Assembly (NCBI RefSeq): GCF_003672135.1
Contig: NC_039512.1
Span: 6,108,874 to 6,172,873 of the forward strand
Length of the DNA: 64,000 bases
Origin: Ooceraea biroi
Taxonomy: Eukaryota > Arthropoda > Insecta > Hymenoptera > Formicidae
Reading direction: 5' to 3'
The notes beneath the pieces were generated by a model. It was not told the origin of the DNA. It was given only the letters and a program-made list of their open reading frames with translations, and made no database searches. How positions within the stretch are numbered: the first letter of the stretch is position 1; each line of letters starts with the position of its first letter. This document shows positions 1-12,413 of this stretch, piece after piece. A program made the position numbers and the translations under genes.

Positions 1-2782
1 TGAGGTACTGTTCTAATTGTTTTTACGATTATTGTCTGGTTGTACCAAAGTACGAACGGCAGCTTGAAAACTAACTGACGTATGCATGAAATCAACCGTG
101 CATGATTGCATTTTAATATGTATAAGGTTACACGACCGCAGATCGATAAAATACTATAATGCAATATCGATTCTCCAGAATGAAACTGTCTTAAGAAAAA
201 TGTAGTCTTTTACTCGCGAAAGAGAAATATTTATCATTTTTATCTGAAAATATCTTTCTTTTTAATTTAAGAGATACGCTTTTTACAATCCGTTGAAATT
301 ATTTAAAAATGATTTCTCGTATGAATTTTTAGCGCATGACGATAATAAATATGCTATATGTAATATTACATATAGAAAATTTCTTCTTCATTAATGCATT
401 TGTCATGCCCGACTTGTGCTGTTCTTATTCCTCAAACTTCCCGGCTCTACTTGATGGATTACCTCGCTCAATTATTTCTCAGTCTCTTAATATAATTATT
501 TAATACTACGTTTTCACTGCTGTCACATGGATAGCATAAAATATTAAACTTGTGGTACACCTAATGACCTATGGATTTTTGCATTTATTTTTATTTCTCC
601 TTGCTTTCTACTTGACTCGTTTTTTCTTTTTCATGGCGTATATTATAGAACCAGAAAAGAAAAGTTTTCTAGTCCGAATTTTAAGTTATGAGGCGAAGTA
701 AAATTCTTTTCTCCTGTAATGATGTAGCGTATAAAGTCGTATGTAACGATAATCAATACATGTGGCAATTTGCTACTGTAAATGCAAAGAGAAACGTGTC
801 AATATTGTCTGCGTTGTGACCGCGAAGTCATCGCGCGAATTAGGGAAAAGTAGGGTAAACTACTACATGTCGGATGTCCAATTGCCAAAGACATATAAGG
901 AGTTCTGTTTCCACATCTATCGTTTCTCATTACGGTTATTACCCCAATTTGCGATAGAGCGATAAAACGCACAAGAATTTCTATTTCGACATTTTTATTA
1001 TATTCTATTCTATATATTCTATTATATATTCTATTATATTATATCGCGTATAATTATGTTTAATGATAACACAATTTCTCCATATGAATAGAATAATATA
1101 AACGAAATACATCGTATTTTTATTATCTAATAAAATTCCTCAGAAATAGATATGCGTGACCTTATGCATTACAATACCTTTATGCAATATATTTTAACAA
1201 GCTCCTTTCAAGGGAATGCGTGGTTCCAATATGCTTATATTGCACAAAGTTATGTAAGAAATAAGTCACATAGAGTATAATATAATAATCAATATCATAG
1301 CAGATAGGAAATTCTGAAAAAATCCAAGTTTTATCGCGTACAATAACGTGCCATATTAGTGAGGATTTGTTTTAAATTTTGAAGGAACGTGTACTTTCTA
1401 ATTATTATATCCATAATTTGCTATGTATATACGCGTGAATGTGTATATGGGTATGAAAAGGTAAACTCGCGTATTCCATAGGTCACTCGATTTGCGCGTT
1501 CAAAGTCACGGTCATGGTTGATACGATCGATTAGAATACCTGGAGGCTATCCACATTTACTGGACGTTATTGCGTTGTTTGTCGTTCGTCCACATGCACC
1601 CAGATTTTGAAATATGCTTTTCAGATGTAAATATTTCAAAAACAAGATGCTAACATTTAAGTAGATTATTCTTCTGCAGTATTATACAGTATATGTAGAT
1701 TTTCATTTTTCTTCTGTTAATTCGTCATACTGGTGACATGTGGCAAAATACGAACACATATAAATATGAGAATGAGTTTACCAGTTTTTGTTTCAAATTA
1801 AAATTTTAATCATTCATTGTATTGAGGACAAGTTCAGACGTTAGACATCAGATATCAGACATCACGAATGAGCTGAATATAATGAATTTGCTAATCTTAA
1901 TCCAAAGAATGAGTATTGCGATATTCGTACAAAATGGCAAATTCATTAGCAGACGGCATTGATAATAATCCTTTTATTTGCGTACTCTATACAGCACAGC
2001 GCAATTTATTTCATTTACGAAACGTCTTTTGCCATCAAAACAGGAAAGTGACAGATAAGTAGTTCCTAAGTAATAAATAATTTCTTAAGAATGCTATGCT
2101 CCCTCGGTGACATGTTCCGATATCATAAATATCATATGTACTCTCGAAGGAAATTCCCACATGCGAGATTACATTGTTATCCATAATTTTTTCATTAGCA
2201 TAATAATGTTACTATTAAGAAATTACCAGGGCAATCACTATCAATACTCGATGCATATTCCTATGACTCCAGTGCACAATTCGATTATTTTTACCACGAT
2301 CTCATACCACGTGAGTTCTCTAAGGCAAATTGCATGACTGTTAATCGACTGCGATTAAACTGTACTTCTTGTCGCATACGTGCAACTCACGAGTTAAAAA
2401 CAGGTCGCTATGTGAAATATGGGAAAGAAGCACGTGTACGTGCAAGAAAACAAGATTTTTGTGACGAGGCGAATGCCGGAAATGTACAAAAAAAAGCGAG
2501 CATTTGCGAAAAAGATCAGTTGAGAGTGGTAATGATAACGAGAGCGGCAATGTCTTTGCAACGAAGGCAACGTGATAGTCATTAGAAAGAAGAAAGCGAC
2601 GGAAAACGACGAAGAGAAGTTGCTCGATCTTCGTACGGCTCGCTCGCTCACTCATTCGCAAAAAGGATTCGAGCAAGTTGTACCACAAGCTGAGTCGATT
2701 TCCGCAACTTGAGGTAACGATCAATACGCTGGTACACGCGAGGATAGCACAATAATCATGTTGAAATCTATAATTTCTGATC
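1..2782. other. AT-rich noncoding stretch, no gene seen
   Basis: I see no convincing exon here on either strand; the open frames are short and match no protein family I know. Because the next exons of the ABHD2-like gene are not found between here and 8096, this stretch is most likely part of that gene's first coding intron. This is inference from the missing exons. Its right edge is the target-site duplication of the foldback element that starts at 2783. Confidence 0.5.
2774..2782. repeat. Target-site duplication, left copy
   Basis: TTTCTGATC directly abuts the left end of the foldback element and is repeated exactly at 5256-5264 just outside its right end. The perfect match supports a single young insertion event. 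Confidence 0.88.
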
Positions 2783-3819
2783 AGGTCTACAAAGTTGGCT
2801 CCCCTCCTACAACAATATATAAAACTATTAGTATATTCGGTTTGTACATCGTTTGTACATGAATGTACCACAATTTTTATTATTTGTACATTCCTGGTTA
2901 ATTGAAAAAAAATAACAAAGTTTTAGTAACTAGACGAATGATAGTTAGCCCCCCCCCTATGCTATAATTATTGCATATTTATGTGTTTATCGTGCTTAAT
3001 CGTTTGTACATCGTTTGTACATTATTTATAATTCATTAACTTTTCATTTAAACATTTACTTTTTTAAATATAAATAAATAATTTTCATTCGAATATGGAC
3101 CTCCGTATAGTTAGCAGACAAATATGATAAATCTTTTTTTTTATTGCAATCGTTTGGGAATCGTATGGCAAAGTTTAGGAAACCACTTTTAGAGTTTGGG
3201 AAATAATAGTTTTTTAATAATTAATGAAAATTAGTTGAGCGTATCGTTAGCAGACATCATTCCAAATATCTTTTCGTTCTTTTTCGTTTCTTTCAACGCC
3301 AAATCATTTGGGAAATACGCTTATAATGTTTTCAGAGTTTGGGAAATAATGATTTCCCCTCAAAATCAAGTTTAAAGTCATCAACCAGACGTGCAGTCAG
3401 AATCTAGGGACTTTTGGACTATAGGCTATATAATGGAAAAACGTTTATAATCTTTGATATTTCTCATTGTTTTCCATTTCAATAATTTGGGAATCGTTTG
3501 GAAAAGTTTAGGAAACCACTTTTAGAGTTTGGGAAATAAGTTTTTTAAGGTGATGCTGGAGTTGCTAGTGAAACAATGTTGCCATTTGCACAAAAATTAC
3601 AGTTAAAATGCTTTTTACAAAACTTTGGCAATTTGTACGCACAAAATTGAGGCGGTCTCGTATCGGAATAAAATAAAGGAATATAATGAAGCTTTTCGAA
3701 GTGACTTTAGAAGCGTAATAAAAAAGAAAGGTGTATTCTCCTTTACAGAATACAGAATACATATAAACTTTCTTACTTTAATATTATTAATTTTTTATAC
3801 TGGGAAAGTATATGCTTGG

Positions 3820-3870
3820 GTGGAAGAGCACGAGGAGACGGGCTTCGCCCGTCACCTAGTACTCTTCCAC
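3820..3870. repeat. Short hairpin nested in the left foldback arm
   Basis: GTGGAAGAG pairs with CTCTTCCAC about 40 bases later, and in between ACGGGC pairs with GCCCGT around a 3-base loop. The mirror copy lies at 4168-4218 in the right arm. The hairpin would form in each arm alone, independent of the large palindrome. Confidence 0.75.
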
Positions 3871-4167
3871 ATAAAAAAATAACAAAACTTTGGGGTGACC
3901 AAAAGTACTGCGTGGAAGTTACAATGTAGAACTTTGCTTTGCGTGGAACCTCGCTTTATAATACTATCAGCATATGCTTTCTAAATATATTAAATATCGC
4001 ACGTATGCGATGCTACCATGCTTACTTTGCGCATACGTGCGATATTTAATACATTTAGAAAGCATATGCTGATAGTATATGAAGCGAGGTTCCACGCAAA
4101 GCAAAGTTCTACATTGTAACTTCCACGCAGTACTTTTGGTCACCCCAAAGTTTTGTTATTTTTTTAT

Positions 4168-4218
4168 GTGGAAGAGTACTAGGTGACGGGCGAAGCCCGT
4201 CTCCTCGTGCTCTTCCAC
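4168..4218. repeat. Short hairpin nested in the right foldback arm
   Basis: Mirror image of the hairpin at 3820-3870, with the same outer pairing (GTGGAAGAG with CTCTTCCAC) and the same GC-rich inner stem. Confidence 0.75.
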
Positions 4219-5255
4219 CCAAGCATATACTTTCCCAGTATAAAAAATTAATAATATTAAAGTAAGAAAGTTTATATGTATTCTGTATTCTGTAAAGGAG
4301 AATACACCTTTCTTTTTTATTACGCTTCTAAAGTCACTTCGAAAAGCTTCATTATATTCCTTTATTTTATTCCGATACGAGACCGCCTCAATTTTGTGCG
4401 TACAAATTGCCAAAGTTTTGTAAAAAGCATTTTAACTGTAATTTTTGTGCAAATGGCAACATTGTTTCACTAGCAACTCCAGCATCACCTTAAAAAACTT
4501 ATTTCCCAAACTCTAAAAGTGGTTTCCTAAACTTTTCCAAACGATTCCCAAATTATTGAAATGGAAAACAATGAGAAATATCAAAGATTATAAACGTTTT
4601 TCCATTATATAGCCTATAGTCCAAAAGTCCCTAGATTCTGACTGCACGTCTGGTTGATGACTTTAAACTTGATTTTGAGGGGAAATCATTATTTCCCAAA
4701 CTCTGAAAACATTATAAGCGTATTTCCCAAATGATTTGGCGTTGAAAGAAACGAAAAAGAACGAAAAGATATTTGGAATGATGTCTGCTAACGATACGCT
4801 CAACTAATTTTCATTAATTATTAAAAAACTATTATTTCCCAAACTCTAAAAGTGGTTTCCTAAACTTTGCCATACGATTCCCAAACGATTGCAATAAAAA
4901 AAAAGATTTATCATATTTGTCTGCTAACTATACGGAGGTCCATATTCGAATGAAAATTATTTATTTATATTTAAAAAAGTAAATGTTTAAATGAAAAGTT
5001 AATGAATTATAAATAATGTACAAACGATGTACAAACGATTAAGCACGATAAACACATAAATATGCAATAATTATAGCATAGGGGGGGGGCTAACTATCAT
5101 TCGTCTAGTTACTAAAACTTTGTTATTTTTTTTCAATTAACCAGGAATGTACAAATAATAAAAATTGTGGTACATTCATGTACAAACGATGTACAAACCG
5201 AATATACTAATAGTTTTATATATTGTTGTAGGAGGGGGGCCAACTTTGTAGACCT

Positions 5256-5264
5256 TTTCTGATC
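5256..5264. repeat. Target-site duplication, right copy
   Basis: Exact 9-bp copy of 2774-2782, abutting the right end of the foldback element. Confidence 0.88.
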
Positions 5265-8096
5265 GTCGACTCGCGGCACGTTCCAATTTATAAGAAGTGG
5301 CCGACCGATGATAAGTAAAAGCAGCCATTCAACACAGATGCTTGCTGGAGGACTGCGAGATTTCTTAATGAAACGTGTGAAGCCTTCATTCCTTTGATCT
5401 TTCACTGTGGAACAAAGTATCGCTTATCGCGTTCGTGAGAAATTGAAATTTAATTGCGCCAAGACACCTATATTCGGATATGCAAAAGTGTCTCATGTCG
5501 ATGGAAAACAATGATCAACGTGAGGTTTTCTTCAAAACTTTCTTCTTGTGTTGAATATTGGATTAAGTAACATTTCGTTTCGATCATGCATTTATACATT
5601 CGCAATCGAATCATCACATCGCAGACAGATGCGACAAACAAATCTTATTACTATTCCTTCTGTATGAGACAAAATTTAGAACAGTTAAGCACGTGTTTCC
5701 GCTTTCTTAAGCGCTTTCACGTAATTGAAAGAAGACGGGACTCGCGATCGACAATGCCGGAATGGGTCCGAAATTTCTTTTTATTTTTTGGCTATTAATT
5801 TATCCATGATGACAACAGCGATCATGTGACGGAAATACTAATAAAGCACTTAGCTTTCACGTGGCTGGCTGAGCTACAAAAGCGAACGTATGTTTAATGG
5901 CGAAATAAAGATAAGTAGTGCGACGGTAAAAACATATGAACGTGAGTAACCAAAGATTGGACGCAATTTAGCGATCGAACTGATCTGCATTAACTGTATC
6001 ATTATATCGCGGTAAACAGGATTTTTCTTCACTATTGCAGCTTTTTCAGCTGAACAAGTGAAATTGCGATAGAAATGCTCGGAGTGTCTTGAAAACTATA
6101 CCGAACCATGGGTGTACCATTCAGATGCAAACCATTCGCATAATTCTCGTTATAATAACGTTGTGATAACGTTCGACCGGCACGGAACCGCGAGCGGCGT
6201 GACTCAATTGATAGAGTCCGAGATAACGAAATAAGCGAGATCAACGGAAGCAGAGCATTGTGTAACGCCTAAAACGAGATGTGATCTTATCGTTATTTCG
6301 TTTACATCATCAGAGTGTAATCCCTTCAGTCAGTAAGAAAAATGTGCATATGCAGCGTAAATAACATGGTTCGATTATAATTTGTGCATACAGGTGCACA
6401 TTACATCGCACATTGCGCGCCGAAAAAATATTAGCGAAACACACGATACGAAAGACGGAAGCATTTTGATTTGCGTGGCTCCTACTGCGGAGAAAATAAA
6501 GTGGGTGCAACACCGTACAATTTCGTTAAAACGAGTATTGAGTGACTGACTTCTTTCACATAGCGAGATCCCAGTCTCCGCTCAGAAACTACTTGCAATT
6601 AATTCGGTCGATATTAAACAGAGAAAACTGTGTGTTACAGTTTGTTTTCTCTGCTTCGTCTATTCTGATACAATGTAATGAAACGATTATCATTATATAG
6701 AGGACTGGAAAGTGTTAATAAATGAATGGATCTTCAAAAATCTCTTCCTAGTTTCCTAAATGTATTAAAATAAAGAAATGCGTAAAGAATTGGAGAACTT
6801 ATCAGAAGACTTATCTGAGATAACTTCTCGAGATAACTTTACAATTTTCTGCATTTGTTTTTCATCTATATCAATAAAATTGTTCTTTTATGACTTAATC
6901 TTGTTTATTTATTTCCTTTCCACGTACGCTGTATACAAATTTTTTCCACGTGAATCAATTTTGAGCAAGAGATACGGAGCGGCGAGCGCAGATAACGTAT
7001 CGAAACTTGGATCAGTTTATCGACAGTGTAAAAATTACGAAGTAAAAAGAAAAAGCAAAAAGTTTTTCAATCTTTCTTTTTGTAAGTATGAGAATTTTTC
7101 TCAGAAATGAGACAAAAACCTTGTTACATTGTTCTATTTAATAAGCATTATTATGCATGGCATATGCATGATTTAACAACCGAGTTTATGCTAATGTGAA
7201 ACATTTATCATCATTATCTACCAGGATTATATTTTACTACACAGTACTTTCGGCTACACTAGATGCTATAACCATGTATCATTTCTCATAACAACTACCT
7301 TAAACAACCAGTTTATAAACCTTTGCATGAGAGAACGTTCCCTAACAAAGTCGAACAAAAGTCTATAACAATCTATTATTCCTGAAGCATTCCTAGTACT
7401 CACAAGAAAACATCGATTATATTGATTGACGAGCAATCACATTTCATACCAAAATGTCTGTTGCAATCTGCATGCATCACGCACGCAACCGTAGAGATAA
7501 AAAATAGCTTTACTTGGGTACTCTGTGCGTTGTATCGAAATGCAAAAGTTTTTTTTTTTTCAAACAATAGTAATTTAATATTTTCTTCCATATGTAAATT
7601 ATTCTTAATAGCTGTGCTGAATAAAAGCTTGTTCAGGCGCGAGATCATAAAATTCTCATCTCGCATTCATCCATTCACCAAGCAACTACACGATTATAAT
7701 TTCTTTATTATATTACATACGAGCTAAGATACTTTTCTTAGCGCGTTCACACGCACGCAATTTCTTGCCCACTCACACGACGTTTAAAAGTAAAGAACTA
7801 CTTTCCCCTGCTCACTTTTCTCTCTTCTTTCTCCTGCTTTAATTGCATCATATGTAATTTCAGATATTTTCGCTCGTAGAAAAACGGAGCGAAAATTCTC
7901 ATCGCCGGCGGAACGTCCTCCGGCGGCGTGCAACGTTAACCTAACCTAACCTCCTGTCCCGCCACCCGTAGCTCTGGAAATGCGCGAGATTTTCGTATCC
8001 CGTGGACCTTCGGAGCTCCATGCAAACCCTCGTGTTCAAGACAACTGACACTTATCGGTTTCCCGAAATGTCAAAGCAATAAATTCTGACACTTAC
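5265..8096. other. Noncoding stretch, probably ABHD2-like intron
   Basis: No exon could be supported. Open frames on both strands are short and lack family motifs. Near the right end (about 7935-7952) there are three tandem CCTAA units, the insect telomere repeat in interstitial form. By position this is most likely the intron downstream of the exon at 8097-8268. Confidence 0.5.
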
Positions 8097-8268
8097 GGTT
8101 CGGCAATGAGCGGCGCGATCTTCAGTATCGTCGATAAGAAAGATTGGTCCTTGCAAACGAGGAGCGGTTTCTGCGGAGCACTATTGACGTTCAGTATCCT
8201 GAAAAGGATGCAGAGGATCACGGCGAACACAGCTAGCAACGCTGTGGACATCTCTCTCGGTCGTTGAT
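8097..8268 (-). CDS. ABHD2: First coding exon of an ABHD2-like serine hydrolase (partial gene)
   Basis: The minus strand reads ATG at 8251-8249 followed by 51 codons, then a consensus GTAAGT donor after 8097. An acceptor (TTTTCAG) ends at 8269, so 17 nt of 5' UTR belong to this exon and at least one noncoding exon should lie further right. The peptide starts MSTALLAVFAVILCILFRIL, an N-terminal membrane anchor. It is followed by a segment with the pattern (V)CKDQSFLSTILKIAPLIAEP, which matches the N-terminus of ABHD2-type hydrolases (human: a hydrophobic helix, then YFQDSGLSRFLLKSCPLLT). ABHD2 proteins are membrane-bound alpha/beta hydrolases acting on monoacylglycerols. The catalytic exons are not in the window; the codon split at the donor (CC plus one base) would give proline. 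An ABHD1/3-type relative is the main alternative. Confidence 0.75.
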
Positions 8269-10996
8269 CTGAAAACAGCAGTCCCGCTTTTTCTACTTCT
8301 TCGTGTCTTTCTTCTCTGAAATCTTCGTGTCGACTTCGTTGCCTACTTTAAAAAACACCGTTCCCCGTCTCTCGAATTCTATCTTTTTGCCAACGGTACT
8401 CGCGTTATCGCGCAGGCAGTTTTTGTGACGTTTCCTCTTTTTTTTGCATCTTACCTAAGCTCTTCCGGGTGAAGAAAATTATGTACAGCTATCTCCTTAA
8501 GCTAGGACTTCGTGGGCTGATTGACAGGTTACCACCAGCGGAGAGCTGCGGCGGCCGTGGATGAGCAATGTGTGATTCATACGACTGACGTCTCCTCGCG
8601 TCACCTGCGAGCAAAAATCGCACTCATTAAGATTCGGAATGCGATTTGGGTGCGTCGAATGATAATGACCGACACATAAAGTTAGCGCCAGACTATGCCA
8701 GACGATTCGTAATTCGCGATTTATAATTCATATATTTGTGAATAGTGTGGAGGGAAAATTCGTCGATTCGCCATTCGCATTGGTGCGAAGCCGAGTGGTT
8801 TTTTGAAAGGACGCGAATCATTACGAATCAATCCATTTGACTTATGAATGATGTATTGCGAATCGCGAATTACGGAGGTAACGACTGGAGACGCGGAACG
8901 ACGGAAACACCGGGGTACGATCGCACGCAAGCCGGCTGAAAGGAATGCGCTTTTCATAATCGTTACGTTATCGTAATGAGGGCAATGTCGAGAGATGCAC
9001 GAACGAGTTACAAGTTGATTTACGCGCGTTACGTCGGTTTGCCGATTTCGCATAGCTCGCACGACACGATAACGCGGGAGCAACGAGAATCGTATCGACG
9101 CGAAAGATCGATAAGAACAAGTGTGACATAAACAAACTTGTTGGTCGCTCACGCGCTTCGCCGATCGAGGTTGACGGTGGTTGAACACGGGAAATCTTCA
9201 AGCACTCACTTACGATATGTTCACGTGTGCATGTAATATATGTAATAATATAAATATGGGGTTTACTTTGAACTTTTCGGATTTAACTCGCCGATGGGGC
9301 GGCGAGTCACGTTGTGCACGGAATGCACCGAGCATGTGGCGTCTCCCCGGCACGCCGAAGTGCAAGTGTAAATGTCAAGCCGAAGCCGCGGGCTGAATCA
9401 TCGACAAAGCAAGAAAGCAGTTGCACCCGCACGGTTGCATCCTTATGGAATTTTTCACTCGTCACGCCGCGGCGTGATGGTCTATCGCGCAAATATCGTC
9501 CCACGCCGCTTTACCTCGAAAAGATAATTCGATAATTCCGTTCCACGAAAACTTGAAACTTACGAGTTAGTGAGCGACGCCGATCACAATTGCGGCTAAT
9601 TAACCACGCTATCTAAATCAACGTAATCCCGAGGCGTGAATCCCGCCGAGGGCGATTCATTAACCTCCATCATACTGAGTTCCCGGCTTCCGTCTCGTCG
9701 TCAACGTTACCGGCGAGATAAAAAAAAGAACAAAAATGTTAAAAACAAAGATAAACTCGACAGTTATTAATAATGAAGAGGCAAATGCGATTTCGCTCTA
9801 GCAGGATGCCAGAGGAATCTACGAACGACACACGGCCAGCATTGTTTCACCGGGTGCGCCGATAACAGCACACTGCGAGCATTCACGAGAATCGCGTAAA
9901 GATTGCTGACATGCGGCGACAAACGAACGATGACCCGGGGTCGCTGTCTGCACACAGGTTCGGAATAAATTTCCCGTTTTACTCACACCCTTCCTTTCCT
10001 GTAGCCGAGCTATCGACGAGACGAGACAGGCCGTTCTATGGGAAACCGTAGTCTACCGTGCGGTTCTTGCTTCTAGACGACTTCTACTCGTCGAGGAATA
10101 TCGGGCGAGGGACTTTGGCGGACGGAGCTGACGAAATCGATGTTCGAGTTAACCCGTGTCGACCCGGAGGCTATCTCGACTAGCCGGCATTTGACGAGAT
10201 CCCTTTAACGCGTACACCCCACCCACACACGTCCACTCCCGTCGGGATCCGACGGTCGACTGACATCTGTACGCGCAGACCATAAACGCGCCGCCACTAG
10301 ACGGGGATCGTAGCTTTCCCTCGCGACGAGTCGTGGCGAGCCGGAAGCGACGGCGGATTCGGCACACCGCTGGATTCTGTACGTTTCCTTGTCGCATTTG
10401 TTACCTGCTTCCTTGATTAATTACGTTTTTCATATTATCGGTACTTTCCATGCTCGGGCATTCGTCTCACGATTCGCGAACGAGATTAATCCCGCCGCGC
10501 ATGCGCAGAGTGATTAAAGTTTTCCAGCTTTAAGCTCGTCTCGAAGCGTGAACGGTTTCGTGAGTAAATTTTCTATTTGCCGAGCAGTCGGCTTAATTCT
10601 GAAGTTTGATTTCATTTGAATTCAGGTAAATCAAATCGCATTAATGTTGCGTTTAAAACGTAATCTAGTTTGAAAGAATTTATATGTGATTTGTAGAACT
10701 CAAGCTTTGTATTTTGTTGATACATACGTACATACCAATGCGTAATATTTGGGCATGGAATAAACGCGTGCAACTCGGATTGCAAAGATATATTGGATGA
10801 AATAACGCGTGCATTGACCTTAATTTTCGTTACGTGATCCACTTGTAAGGTAGGCTCGTCGGCTGCTCGAACAGCCTGCATCATTTAAAGTCAAGGTCAT
10901 CCGACAGCACGTGTACTCGTAGATTTCAAGGTCGGTGATTGAAGGTTTACGACGTACATCGGAAGCGTCAATGCCGGCCACAAAAATCGATGGCTG
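8269..10996. promoter_or_regulatory. CpG-dense region upstream of the ABHD2-like exon
   Basis: The sequence becomes clearly richer in G+C and CpG between about 8,500 and 10,550, directly upstream of the first coding exon of the minus-strand hydrolase. It probably contains that gene's promoter and noncoding first exon. Open frames on both strands overlap one another here, as expected of GC-rich noncoding DNA, and none matches a known family. I cannot place the transcription start. Confidence 0.4.
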
Positions 10997-11303
10997 AATA
11001 TCTTTGACCGTGACCGCTACTTGATAAAAGTCGAGATGGACGGAAATTGATTTTTGCGTTTCTCGCGTCACAAACATATTTAGTGTCAATCTTTAATTAA
11101 ATTCTTCTTCTTTTATCTCTTTCAATTTTTTTTCGTCGTACATAGATAAGTTATTAACATAAACGACGAAAAAAAATTGAAAGAGATAAAAGAAGAATTT
11201 AATTAAAGATTGACACTAAATATTTTTGTGACGCATAAGAAACTCAAAAATAAATTTCCATCCGTCTCGACTTTTATCAAACAGCGGTCACGGTCAAAAA
11301 TAT
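10997..11303. repeat. Foldback inverted repeat with 23-bp loop
   Basis: The arms are about 140 bp each. The inner ~60 bp (about 11,079-11,139 and 11,163-11,225) pair almost perfectly, ending in CGTCGT and ACGACG around a 23-bp loop. The outer parts pair with scattered mismatches, for example TTGACCGTGACCGC on the left and its complement near 11,284-11,297. The gradient suggests an old element whose inner part has been homogenised. No target-site duplication was identified, so the class is unknown. Confidence 0.8.
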
Positions 11304-11830
11304 GTTGACCAAGTCATAAAATATCCGTAATCTCAGTGCAGTAACAATTCGGGATACTTTCAAGAAAAATTGAAAACTAATTATGCAAAAGTCAAAGTTT
11401 TATCACTCTGCACACTCTGTTTATCACAAAATTTTGACGTATTGATATATTTTTCATGGAAAGTTTCGCAGATATTGTGCGCCATGTACTTTTTCGATTA
11501 CCTCTGTGTATTCGGAGTTCGGATTGGTTTCGCGATCGATGAACTTACACTTACTATTGATGTAATTGTTAGAAGTTGACATGGTAACTGGAACGAGTTA
11601 TTTATTTCGATTTAAGTGTGACTTCTTGCGACAAGCGCATGAATAAAACGTGTACAAGGAAAAGAAATTAATTGGACGAATTTAATGCATAATTTACAAC
11701 GGTAAGTATATATGTAAAACTCCCTGCAAATATATATACAAAACAATATAAATCTTTATTGTTAATGAACAGTATCTAACGCAACATTTAGCTCGCACAT
11801 CGTCGAATATTAGTCGAACAATCTTTAATA
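11304..11830. other. AT-rich spacer before SMKR1
   Basis: No gene seen. This is the 5' flank of the small lysine-rich protein gene; a core promoter is expected here but I cannot identify it. Confidence 0.4.
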
Positions 11831-12094
11831 ATGGCAACGCGTGGTAAAAGCAAAAAGAAAACCGTGAATGGAAATAATGGAAATAATGAAGACGATACTA
11901 GCAACGGCGATAAGAACAAAGGATCAAAAAAGTCGAAAAAAAGCGGTGGAAAAGCACGATTTACTATGGACATCTTCAATGAAGAGGTGATGGAAAATGC
12001 TTATTACACGTGCCACAATATCATGGACGTGCTCAAGTGTCGAGGCTTTCCGTGGCCAGATGCTCAGAAAAAGAAGAAGGGAAAAAGGAAATAA
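11831..12094 (+). CDS. SMKR1: Small lysine-rich protein 1 homologue
   Basis: A single-exon frame of 87 codons with a start in good context (AATAATGGCAACG). The first ~45 residues are a low-complexity tract of K, N, G and D. The last part carries the conserved core: a block NEEVMENAYYTCHNIMDVLK, then CRGFPWPDA, then a final run of lysines. Human SMKR1 (about 65 residues) has the same order: a basic N-terminus, a core with [20 protein letters not shown], and a KGKKG-type tail. The function of SMKR1 is not established; its basic, tiny make-up is all the sequence shows. The neighbour SMC5 is convergent, with stop codons 376 bp apart. The frame is uninterrupted and no retroposition signs (poly-A tail, direct repeats) were seen. 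Confidence 0.8.
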   Translation: MATRGKSKKKTVNGNNGNNEDDTSNGDKNKGSKKSKKSGGKARFTMDIFNEEVMENAYYTCHNIMDVLKCRGFPWPDAQKKKKGKRK

Positions 12095-12413
12095 ACAAAA
12101 ATATCTGAAAATGTTTGTGTTTTTGAGCAAAAAATAATGTTAACATGGTATAAATATCAATTTACCATAAAGCATATATTAACTAATCTACGTGAAAATA
12201 ATAGCATTAGCATTTCTTCTTAATTCTGATATCAACACTTTAGCATTAGCTTAATCCAAAACGGTAACAAAAAATATAGTTTATCATATTAGAACTAGCT
12301 TACACATTTCTATGTTTCGGAACTGTATAAAAATATTTCCGAAGTTTTATAAATGAAAATATATAAAATAGGTTTGAACACATTCACTGTACGTATACCG
12401 CAAGCTATATATT

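Larger units (their letters stand above)
2783..5255. mobile_element. Foldback DNA transposon with 1.2-kb inverted arms
   Basis: The element is almost wholly a palindrome: left arm 2783-4009, a 20-bp loop at 4010-4029, and right arm 4030-5255. The arms differ by only a few substitutions and one 1-bp indel, so the insertion is recent or the arms are kept alike by gene conversion. The ends read AGGTCTACAAAG inward. It is bounded by a perfect 9-bp direct repeat TTTCTGATC (2774-2782 and 5256-5264), which I read as the target-site duplication. Nine-bp duplications with long inverted ends are typical of Mutator-like elements, so a non-autonomous MULE-type foldback is the best guess. No transposase is present. 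Each arm holds one 85-codon frame (3625-3882 plus, mirrored at 4156-4413 minus) with no recognisable domain, and a C9 tract near 2949. Confidence 0.9.

Noticed and set aside
2341..2871. 176-codon minus-strand frame
   Set aside because: It runs across the left boundary of the foldback transposon, so it joins unrelated sequences, and it has no motif.
5133..5405. 90-codon minus-strand frame
   Set aside because: It spans the right end of the foldback element and its target duplication; an accidental fusion.
1..8096. Remaining exons of the ABHD2-like gene
   Set aside because: I looked for the WGxSGHxQT, GFSLGGN and HGGHLGF motifs on the minus strand and found none, so they are taken to lie left of the window.
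8721..9201. 155- and 77-codon minus-strand frames upstream of the ABHD2-like exon
   Set aside because: Overlapping frames in two phases of a CpG-rich region with no motif; more likely promoter DNA.
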